Shown one piece after another: positions 8,169 through 14,148 of a stretch of 15,299 nt of DNA (positions within the stretch are counted from its first letter, which is position 1; the number at the start of each line of letters is the position of its first letter). The translations under genes and the position numbers were made by a program. Location: NCBI GenBank assembly GCA_030614245.1, contig JAUWKK010000021.1:1-15299 (forward strand), read 5' to 3'. Source of the DNA: Planctomycetota bacterium. GTDB taxonomy: Bacteria > Planctomycetota > PUPC01 > JABMSA01 > JAUWKK01. Below the pieces are notes generated by a model. That model saw nothing but the letters and a program-made list of their open reading frames with translations. It ran no database searches and was not told the origin of the DNA.

Positions 8169-8456
8169 TCAAGCGCATTCCCTGCCTTGCTTCTTACCTC
8201 GCTCGGAAGCAGCGTCCGCCGGACAGGCATTGGAAACTTTCATAACAAGCACCACCTCGTGATCTTTGCCGACCTCCGCCAGGGCGGATTTCAGTCCATC
8301 AAAAACATGGTCAACCTCGCCGGAGACAGACGTGCTCATGCTTCCGGTCACCACGCGTAAGCCGCTCTTCATAAGCGCCTCGCAGAACTTTCCGATAGGC
8401 TCTGAGAGATTCGGGCTCCGCAACGGATACAGGCTGACCTCGGCTTGCACATTCAC
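8169..8456 (-). CDS. YkoF/thiamine-binding-like small protein
   Basis: This 95-residue soluble protein carries the pattern of the YkoF/MTH1187 ferredoxin-like fold: an N-terminal strand V-Q-A-E-V-S-L-Y-P-L, a G-x-M-S-T-S-V-S-G segment near residue 38, and a D-H-V-F-D-G-L-K helix near 49. It ends with V-V-L-V-M-K-V-S-N-A-C-P. YkoF-type proteins bind thiamine or its hydroxymethylpyrimidine moiety; the ligand here is inferred from family resemblance. The GTG start at 8456 overlaps the TGA stop of the methyltransferase gene (GTGA), so the two are probably translationally coupled. A second GTG two codons later is an alternative start. The last dozen residues are charged and carry one extra Cys. 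No thiamine biosynthesis or transport gene is adjacent, so its role beside redox genes is unclear. Confidence 0.75.
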   Translation of the reverse strand: MNVQAEVSLYPLRSPNLSEPIGKFCEALMKSGLRVVTGSMSTSVSGEVDHVFDGLKSALAEVGKDHEVVLVMKVSNACPADAASERGKKQGRECA

Positions 8457-9169
8457 AGTGCCACCATCCCCACAATAAACGCGCCACGCCGGCTACGCAG
8501 AAAGCGGCCGGCGAAGTCCGTCAGCGGCGCAAGCGACAGAGCCGTCGCAATGCGTGGGACAAACGCCGCGACCGCCACACGCGGTTCTCCATAGGGTGCA
8601 AGCAATGCCTTCACCTCCTCGGGCGAGAAAAGCCGGGCGGCGGCGTATGGCGGCGCGCCGGCGGCTTTTCGTTCTGCATTTAGCGCAGCCAAAGCGTTCA
8701 GGACCCCGAGCATCATGTAACCTCCCGGCCGGCGCGTGCATCTCACCATCTCTTGAACAACAGCCTCTGCATCGCGAACGCACTCGAGCGTGGTAATCGC
8801 GGCCGTCACATCGAACTGCCCATCGGCGAAAGGCAAGGAATGCGCGTCGGCGAGCCGGAAGGCCGCGTCGGCGATCCGCCTCTTGCGCGCAACGGCAACC
8901 ATTTCTGGTGCAATGTCCACACCGGTCACCTTGAACCCGCGGACGCCGAAGAACGCGCTCCAATGCCCGGTCCCGCAACCCACGTCGAGCAACCGAAGTC
9001 CGGGCGCCGGCCGCGGAAGCATTTTTTCGACGGCTCGCTTCTCCAACGCGGCACAGGCGCGGCCTTTCCGGGGCTCATACCATCGGTCATACGTCTCGGC
9101 GATGCCGCCGAAATCAAATCGGGAACCGGGTTGCCCAGCCGCCTGTCTGTCAACGGATTTCGTTATCAA
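8453..9169 (-). CDS. Class I SAM-dependent methyltransferase
   Basis: The protein is about 238 residues. It shows the Rossmann-like methyltransferase core: motif I L61-D-V-G-C-G-T-G68, then G83-V-D-I-A-P-E-M (ribose-binding acidic residue D85), A-D-A-H-S-L-P-F near 107, and a D-V-T-A-A-I-T-T-L-E-C-V strand. An F-D-F-G-G-I-A-E-T-Y-D-R-W-Y segment precedes the core, as in UbiE/Methyltransf_11-type small-molecule enzymes. The substrate cannot be assigned. No ATG precedes the conserved region. The start given is a TTG at 9169, with only a weak AGAAG upstream, so the true N-terminus is uncertain by about 15 residues. The gene follows a 117-bp gap containing a dispersed-type repeat and overlaps the next gene by 4 bp. 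In this setting the substrate might be a cofactor precursor or a metal(loid) compound, but that is speculation. Confidence 0.85.
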   Translation of the reverse strand: MITKSVDRQAAGQPGSRFDFGGIAETYDRWYEPRKGRACAALEKRAVEKMLPRPAPGLRLLDVGCGTGHWSAFFGVRGFKVTGVDIAPEMVAVARKRRIADAAFRLADAHSLPFADGQFDVTAAITTLECVRDAEAVVQEMVRCTRRPGGYMMLGVLNALAALNAERKAAGAPPYAAARLFSPEEVKALLAPYGEPRVAVAAFVPRIATALSLAPLTDFAGRFLRSRRGAFIVGMVAL

Positions 9170-9222
9170 AAGGATTCTTCTATTTCTGGGAGAGTGTTGT
9201 TCTTTCCGCTTGAACGTCGGAT

Positions 9223-9300
9223 GAAACCGCGGATAAACTCAGATAAACACAGATGCTAATTCTTAATAATCAGCGTTCATCAGCGTTCATCTGTGGTTGC
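9223..9300. repeat. Probable dispersed intergenic repeat, imperfect palindrome
   Basis: The left part (ACCGCGGATAAACTCAGATA, then AACACAGATGC) and the right part (ATCAGCGTTCATCAGCGTTC, then ATCTGTGGTTGC) are roughly complementary: ACAGATG pairs with CATCTGT and AACCGC-like ends pair with GTGGTT. There is an internal tandem CAGCGTTCAT x2 (9271-9280, 9281-9290). The pattern resembles a family of ACAGAT/CAGCGTTCAT repeats that I recall from many metagenomic bacterial genomes; this is from memory and was not searched. The repeat overlaps the last four codons and the stop of the ATPase fusion gene. Confidence 0.6.
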
Positions 9301-11251
9301 CTTTCTTCGTTGGCTGCGGAGTCGTTTCCAAGGCTGGGACGAGCTGCAATATCTTCACCCACGTTGAGCGCACCGCGTCCACGGCGGGGCTGTTTCCATG
9401 CTCCAGCAGTGTCCTGCGCTCGATCTGCGCATCCGTGAAAGCGCTGTCGTAAGGCACATTACCCAGGAATTCGGCTTTTGCTTCGCGGGCGGCTTCCTGG
9501 ATCCGTCTCGTCATGTCTTCGTTCAAGTCGGCCTTGTTCACTATGACGCCGGCAGGCACGCGGAAGTGGCGCGTCAGATCGAACACGCGCAACAAGTCGT
9601 GAAGCCCGGAGACGGTCGGCTCGGTGACTATGACGGCGTAGCGCGCCCCGCTGACGGACGCGATCACGGGACAGCCGGTCCCAGGCGAACCGTCGATGAT
9701 TACGTTCGATGCGCTGTCGGCTGCTTGCGGTTGATCGGCGCGCCGCCTGGCGGCGAGGTCCGTCGCCAGGTCCCGCACAAGAGTGACCAGACGGCCGGAG
9801 TTCTCTTCGGCGTAGCCTAGAATCGCGTGGGACATCGGACCGAAGCGTGTCGCGGACACGAACCATTTTCCGTTCACGGCGTCCTCGCTGGAAATCGCAT
9901 CGACGGGGCAGGCGATCTCACAAGCTCCGCATCCCTCGCAGGCTGCCTGGTCGACGGCGTAGCCTCCGTCCACCGTCCGCTGAATCGCAGAGAACCGGCA
10001 GACCTCTTCGCAGCGGCCGCAGCTCGTGCACTCCGCCGGATCGATCTCAACCCTAACCCCGCCCACAAAATCGCCCTCTTCCTGGACTTCCGGGTTCAAC
10101 ACCAAGTGCAGGTCCGCCGCGTCCACGTCGCAGTCCGATACCACGGACCCGGACGCAAGCTGGGCGAAGCATGCGGCGATGGACGTCTTTCCGGTTCCTC
10201 CCTTGCCGCTGATGATGACGATCTCCTCGGGACGGCGTCCCCCGGGGTCCGGTGTCTTGGCACGCTCCGTCTTGCCGCCCGGACGGAAGGCCGGTTCGAT
10301 GAGGTCTCTCCGCACCGGGCGTGTCCGGCGAGCAACCTCTCGAATCCGTTCCAGCAGGCGCTGGAAGTGCGGCCGGTAGTAAGGCAGCTTCTCCACAACG
10401 AGGTCGCCGACGGAGTATGTCTGCGCGATGCGGCGATCGTCGGGGATCTCGCCGAGTATTTCCAGTTCGGCCCTGCGGCAATAGGCTTTCAACTCCGTAT
10501 CATCGAGGCCGGCGCGATTGACCACCACGGCGGGTTCCTGGCCGATCTCTCGGCACATATTGACCGAGAGCTTCAAGTCGTTCAGTGCGAAGGGCGTGGG
10601 GTCTGCGACCAGGACGCAGAGGTCCGCTCCTTTGACCGTCTCTACTGTGGAACAGGCCGTGCCGGGCGGAGAGTCCAGAAGCGTGATGCCTTCTCTGGAG
10701 TGTTCTTTCAGTGCATGGATCAGCCTGGGCGACATTCCGCCCGCCGCGGTCTTGAGCAATCCATAATGGAAGGCGATCTTTCCGCTCGTATCCCCAGTGG
10801 GTGCCACGGTCAACGCTCTTCCGTCGGCGGTGTTTCGTCCACGTCCAAGCTTTGCTTGAACGTGCCACCCGTGGCGAAGCTCGCCGATCTCCTTGTCGGC
10901 TTCGATCACGGCCCCCTCGGGACACACCAGGCTGCACACACCGCAGGCATGGCACAGCTCGTCGAAGAGGAGCACCTTGCCCTTGATGAGCGCCAGGGCA
11001 TTGTAATGGCATGCCGCCACGCACTTGCCGCAAGCCGTGCACTTGTTGGGATCGATGCGCACGGGCGCGCGAACGGTCATGCGTTCCCTTGTTTCACCTT
11101 CCGGCTTGAGGAACAGGTGACCATTCGGTTCCTCAACGTCACAGTCGATGTACGTGACGTCCCCGCCCTGATCCGAGGCAATGGCTGCCAGGTTCGTCGC
11201 GATGAAGGTCTTTCCGGTTCCTCCCTTACCACTCGAAACAGCAATTTTCAT
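9287..11251 (-). CDS. Tandem-fused MinD/Mrp-type P-loop ATPases, each with an inserted 2x[4Fe-4S] ferredoxin domain
   Basis: A single 654-residue open frame contains two complete copies of the COG1149 architecture. Copy 1 (about residues 1-305) has the deviant Walker A S7-G-K-G-G-T-G-K14-T, ferredoxin cysteines C71/C74/C77/C81 and C100/C103/C106/C110, and D193-S-P-P-G-T. A linker of about 35 basic/Pro-rich residues follows. Copy 2 (about 343-640) has Walker A S348-G-K-G-G-T-G-K355-T, cysteines C408/C411/C414/C418 and C438/C441/C444/C448, and D520-G-S-P-G-T-G-C. Related proteins are normally two adjacent genes of 280-300 codons that probably form a heterodimer. They couple ATP binding to Fe-S cluster or electron transfer, for example beside orange-protein genes in Desulfovibrio. 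Four 4Fe-4S clusters are predicted. The ATG at 11251 has AGAAAGG 9 nt upstream, and the gene lies 49 bp after the deformylase. The final GNHR and stop are encoded inside a repeat. Confidence 0.93.
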   Translation of the reverse strand: MKIAVSSGKGGTGKTFIATNLAAIASDQGGDVTYIDCDVEEPNGHLFLKPEGETRERMTVRAPVRIDPNKCTACGKCVAACHYNALALIKGKVLLFDELCHACGVCSLVCPEGAVIEADKEIGELRHGWHVQAKLGRGRNTADGRALTVAPTGDTSGKIAFHYGLLKTAAGGMSPRLIHALKEHSREGITLLDSPPGTACSTVETVKGADLCVLVADPTPFALNDLKLSVNMCREIGQEPAVVVNRAGLDDTELKAYCRRAELEILGEIPDDRRIAQTYSVGDLVVEKLPYYRPHFQRLLERIREVARRTRPVRRDLIEPAFRPGGKTERAKTPDPGGRRPEEIVIISGKGGTGKTSIAACFAQLASGSVVSDCDVDAADLHLVLNPEVQEEGDFVGGVRVEIDPAECTSCGRCEEVCRFSAIQRTVDGGYAVDQAACEGCGACEIACPVDAISSEDAVNGKWFVSATRFGPMSHAILGYAEENSGRLVTLVRDLATDLAARRRADQPQAADSASNVIIDGSPGTGCPVIASVSGARYAVIVTEPTVSGLHDLLRVFDLTRHFRVPAGVIVNKADLNEDMTRRIQEAAREAKAEFLGNVPYDSAFTDAQIERRTLLEHGNSPAVDAVRSTWVKILQLVPALETTPQPTKKGNHR

Positions 11252-11300
11252 TCTGCGAAACCTTTCTGATTATTTCACCAGCGGGTGCGTGCCGCCCCCG

Positions 11301-11783
11301 CTATCCGTAATCGCAGATCAGTCTGCCGTTCAGGTGGTCGATCTCATGCTGAAGGACCCGCGCAAGCAAACCGGTCGCCTCAAACTCAACTCTGTGGCCT
11401 CGAGCGTCCTGCCCGGAGACTTCCACCAGGGTGCTTCGCGCGACTTCCACGCAGACGCCTGGAATACTGAGGCAGCCTTCCGGCATGATTTCTGAACCCT
11501 CCTGCCTAACGAGCTCCGGATTTACCAGTTTCAGCGGTCCATCACCGATATCGGCAACGATGATACGCTTGAGGACGCCGACCTGCGGCGCAGCCAACCC
11601 GATGCCTTTCCGGTCTTTCGTGAATCTGAGCATGTCACGAAGGAACCGGTCCAGTTGGGCGTCAAACATGATGACGCGGCCGGTTTCCTGTCGCAGAATC
11701 GGATCCGGGTACAGCCGCAGTTCGAGTGGTCGCCGTCGCAGATTGCGCACGCGCGGTTTTGCTGGCTGTCGGCGCGTCGCCAT
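11301..11783 (-). CDS. def: Peptide deformylase
   Basis: The 160-residue enzyme removes the N-formyl group from nascent proteins using a metal held by Cys and two His. All three signature motifs are present: G60-I-G-L-A-A-P-Q67, E102-G-C104-L-S and Q-H146-E-I-D-H150. The body begins with E-L-R-L-Y-P-D-P-I-L near residue 21, as is usual for the family, and is preceded by about 20 basic residues. I chose the ATG at 11783 because AGGAGG (11794-11799) lies 10 nt upstream. The frame is open further upstream to 11861, but those residues are not family-like and have no comparable site. The start lies 122 bp inside the end of the DUF1847 gene. The gene is not beside fmt, its commonest neighbour. It could be the housekeeping copy or an accessory one used for the redox cluster. 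Confidence 0.92.
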   Translation of the reverse strand: MATRRQPAKPRVRNLRRRPLELRLYPDPILRQETGRVIMFDAQLDRFLRDMLRFTKDRKGIGLAAPQVGVLKRIIVADIGDGPLKLVNPELVRQEGSEIMPEGCLSIPGVCVEVARSTLVEVSGQDARGHRVEFEATGLLARVLQHEIDHLNGRLICDYG

Positions 11784-12372
11784 GACTTTCGAGCCTCCTG
11801 CGCACATAGCCGCAGTACACCGCGCCAAGCGGGTTGTGCGCGAGCACACGATCCTTGACAACCAAGGTGGTGACCGGCGCGTTCGAGATCATTCCGAAGA
11901 TCGCGTCGTGTCCCACACAGAGCCCGCAGACTATGTTGAGTTCGGTGCCGGCCTGGTTCAGCAGTGCCGCCTGGCCTGCCGGATTGCACATGACCTCGGG
12001 GCCGCCCGGCCTGATTTGCTCCAAACCGAATCCGCCCTTCTCGATAGCTGATACCTTGCAGCAGACCGAAACGACTTCGAAATGCTCCGAGAGTATCCTC
12101 TCGATGACCTTGGCTTCCTCGGACAGGCCGATACAGAACGCCAGTCCGACCCTCCGGCAACCGAGTTCCTCGGCAAAGAGGATAGTTTCCTGAAGTCGCG
12201 GGGCCTTGCAGTAATGCCGTGCTTCAATGGTCGAAGCCTTGCGGTGCAAGTCGGCAACGCGCGCGTCCCCGTAGATCTTCAGATGATCTTCCGCCGTCTC
12301 GAAACAGTCCTTGCCCTGTGCGCAAGCCTTTGATTCGCAAGCGGCGCAGTGAGGAGTCGCTGTCTTGTTCAT
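11662..12372 (-). CDS. DUF1847 family cysteine-rich protein with a non-family C-terminal tail
   Basis: The 236-residue cytoplasmic protein has an N-terminal metal-site-like cluster C9/C12/C17/C23 and further conserved cysteines at C80 (A-F-C-I-G-L-S-E-E-A-K), C104/C105 (S-V-C-C-K-V), C129 (V-M-C-N-P), C149 and C152 (C-G-L-C-V-G-H-D). It also has L-V-V-K-D-R-V-L-A-H-N-P-L-G-A. This is the DUF1847 pattern; the family function is unknown, and metal or Fe-S binding is inferred from the cysteines. Recognisable homology ends at about L194. The last 42 residues are Ala/Thr/Ser/Arg-rich and coincide with the 122-bp overlap with the deformylase gene. The ATG at 12372 has a weak CGGAGA about 10 nt upstream. 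The gene lies 76 bp after the FAD oxidoreductase. Confidence 0.85.
   Translation of the reverse strand: MNKTATPHCAACESKACAQGKDCFETAEDHLKIYGDARVADLHRKASTIEARHYCKAPRLQETILFAEELGCRRVGLAFCIGLSEEAKVIERILSEHFEVVSVCCKVSAIEKGGFGLEQIRPGGPEVMCNPAGQAALLNQAGTELNIVCGLCVGHDAIFGMISNAPVTTLVVKDRVLAHNPLGAVYCGYVRRRLESHGDAPTASKTARAQSATATTRTAAVPGSDSATGNRPRHHV
11794..11799 (-). promoter_or_regulatory. Ribosome-binding site deciding the peptide deformylase start
   Basis: AGGAGG on the minus strand, 10 nt before the ATG at 11783. It lies inside the DUF1847 coding sequence, where it encodes part of an R-R-R-L-E stretch. It therefore supports re-initiation within the upstream gene and argues for the shorter deformylase. 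Confidence 0.7.
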
Positions 12373-12448
12373 GGTTCTTCGATCTCCGGCGCCACATCCG
12401 TTACAGTCGCTCTTCCCGGCATTCTTGTTCCGTCTCAGAGGCCGAGCG

Positions 12449-13789
12449 TCAGCGCGCCGCGGCTATGGCCGCTTCCGCCGCGTTGACGAACTGGTACGCG
12501 ATGGGCGACGCCGTCAACGCCGGGTGCGTTCCCGTTTGAAAAACAGCAATATCATCGGCCGTCATGCGCCGCTGGACGCAGGCGCTGATGGCGTTGATGA
12601 GCTCGCCGGCAGCCTTGTCGCCCATGACCTGGCCGCCCAGGATCACTCCGGTGCGCTTCTCGAACACGAGCTTGACCTTCATCGGGTAGGCACCGGGCAT
12701 GCCGCCGGGATGGCGATTGACTGCCTCGGCCGCGCCGACCACGTAACTGTAACCATTGCGAATGGCCAAGCTCTCGGTGAGTCCGGCTGTAGCGAAGGCT
12801 GTGTCACCGATGGCCGTGGACCAGACGCCGATGGTCCCGATATTCTCGCGTCGCGTGCCGTAAAGATTGGCGCCTGCGATGCGGGCCTCGGCCGTCGCGA
12901 TCGATGCCAGTTTCAGCGGGGATGGGCGACCGCCAAAGAAGGATATCTTCTCCGCGCAGTCCCCACATGCGAATACCCGCGCATCTGCCGTACGCATGGT
13001 CCGATCCACGACAATCCCGCCGGTCGGGCCTATGGGCAGGGATGACTTCATCGCAAGTTCCAGGTTCGCGGTCGCGCCGATCCCGACGATGACCGCTTGG
13101 GCTGGGATGGCGTTTCCGCCGTCCAATTCCACCGCTTCCACACGGTCATTGCCCGCGACCCGGCTGACCTTTGTGTCGGTTATGGGCGTAATGCCCCGCT
13201 CCCTGAGCAACCTCTCCGCCTCGGTGCAGAACTCCTCGTCATAGGCGAGCATCAGGCAGTGGGGCAGCATCTCCACGATGCTCACGTTCGCCTGAAGGCT
13301 CTTCCTGCATTCGTCGGCGAATTCAACACCGATGAAACCGCCGCCGATGACGACCAGGTCCGAGATGCCCTTGAGCTCTTCCTGCATGTGGCTGAGGTGC
13401 GCCACGTCCTTGAACACGGGGAAGACGCCGCCCAAGTCGAAACCGGGTACAGGCGGCATGGCCGGCAACGATCCTGTGGCCAGGATGAGGCGGTCATAGG
13501 CGACGCTCTCTCCGCCGGCAGTTGTCACTTCGCCCTTTTCGCGGTCGAGATCCACCACTTCATCGATCAGCAGTTGAATTTCGTTCTTCGACAGCACGGC
13601 GTCGGGGATCAGGTTCTTCTCCGGGCTTCCCACTGTTCCGAAGATGTAAGGAATCCCGCAGGGGATCAGCACCTGTTCCTCCTTTCGGATGAGAAGCGTC
13701 TGCTTCTCAGGATAGTGCCGCCTCGCCGTAATGGCTGCGGTGAGACCGGCGGCACTTCCGCCGATGACGACAATGTCTGCACGTTTCAT
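12449..13789 (-). CDS. FAD/NAD(P)-dependent disulfide-reductase-family oxidoreductase (NADH oxidase / CoA-disulfide reductase type)
   Basis: The protein is 446 residues from the ATG at 13789, which has AAAGGA 8 nt upstream. The longer open frame to 13864 adds 25 residues before the FAD fold and is unlikely. It shows an FAD-binding dinucleotide fold (I9-G-G-S-A-A-G15), an A104-T-G-S-L-P segment, a second NAD(P)-binding fold (I148-G-G-G-F-I-G-V-E-F), the FAD-proximal V272-F-A-C-G-D-C-A-E, and a C-terminal dimerisation domain (G-G-Q-V-M-G-D-K-A-A-G-E-L-I-N-A). A single redox Cys in I-P-C44-G-I-P-Y matches the non-flavin cysteine of NADH oxidases, NADH peroxidases and CoA-disulfide/persulfide reductases, rather than the paired CxxxxC of glutaredoxin-type enzymes. 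It probably passes NAD(P)H electrons to a sulfur or peroxide substrate, or to a ferredoxin-containing partner in this cluster. The exact substrate cannot be read from sequence. Confidence 0.9.
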   Translation of the reverse strand: MKRADIVVIGGSAAGLTAAITARRHYPEKQTLLIRKEEQVLIPCGIPYIFGTVGSPEKNLIPDAVLSKNEIQLLIDEVVDLDREKGEVTTAGGESVAYDRLILATGSLPAMPPVPGFDLGGVFPVFKDVAHLSHMQEELKGISDLVVIGGGFIGVEFADECRKSLQANVSIVEMLPHCLMLAYDEEFCTEAERLLRERGITPITDTKVSRVAGNDRVEAVELDGGNAIPAQAVIVGIGATANLELAMKSSLPIGPTGGIVVDRTMRTADARVFACGDCAEKISFFGGRPSPLKLASIATAEARIAGANLYGTRRENIGTIGVWSTAIGDTAFATAGLTESLAIRNGYSYVVGAAEAVNRHPGGMPGAYPMKVKLVFEKRTGVILGGQVMGDKAAGELINAISACVQRRMTADDIAVFQTGTHPALTASPIAYQFVNAAEAAIAAAR

Positions 13790-14148
13790 GAGCGAGATCC
13801 TTTCTTTGTCGAGCGTTAGCGCAACGGCACCAAGAAACCGAAATAGTGCCTTTTTCGCATACAATCTTCAGGCTGTTTTTGGGCTACACTGTTCAGCCCC
13901 TTTGGGGCAAATTACAACAGCCCACGGCAACGCCGTGGGAACGTGGAGCGGTGAAGTCTAAGCCCCACGGGGCGGAGTAATACCTGTGTTACTTCGCCCT
14001 TTCAGGGCTTCTGCCATTGGCAGCAGGTGGCCCACGGCGTTGCCGTGGGCTATCTTACTATGCCCTTTCAGGGCTGCGGAATTACCCGCTGGTGCAGGAT
14101 TTCACTGGTTTTCAAACGCAGTCTCATGGCTTCCCTCTGAACCACCGA
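13790..14148. other. Repeat-bearing gap between the NifX-ferredoxin and FAD oxidoreductase genes
   Basis: This 359-bp gap interrupts an otherwise tightly spaced gene series. Its centre (13896-14074) is an array of GC-rich palindromes, listed separately. The flanks contain the ribosome-binding site of the FAD oxidoreductase gene and no clear promoter. No gene is seen. Confidence 0.6.
13896..14074. repeat. REP/BIME-like array of six short palindromes
   Basis: The elements in order are GCCCC-TTT-GGGGC (13896-13908), CCCACGGCAACGCCGTGGG (13921-13939), GCCCC-AC-GGGGC (13962-13973), GCCCTTTCAGGGC (13996-14008), CCCACGGCGTTGCCGTGGG (14031-14049) and GCCCTTTCAGGGC (14062-14074). The two CCCACGG elements are near-palindromes and exact reverse complements of each other over 21 nt (13919-13939 versus 14031-14051). 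The two GCCCTTTCAGGGC copies are direct repeats with similar TTACT-type left flanks. The arrangement resembles mosaic REP elements. Folding could attenuate transcription or stabilise upstream mRNA. Confidence 0.75.

Noticed and set aside
9827..11269. A 480-codon open frame on the plus strand
   Set aside because: It is exactly antisense to the ferredoxin-ATPase fusion, whose motifs are unmistakable. Long antisense frames are expected in GC-rich coding DNA, and it has no recognisable domain.
11784..11861. Longer N-terminus for peptide deformylase
   Set aside because: The extra 26 residues are not family-like, and AGGAGG sits correctly placed for the ATG at 11783.
13790..13864. Longer N-terminus for the FAD oxidoreductase
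   Set aside because: The 25 extra residues precede the FAD fold, which normally starts within a few residues of the N-terminus. The ATG at 13789 has a good ribosome-binding site.
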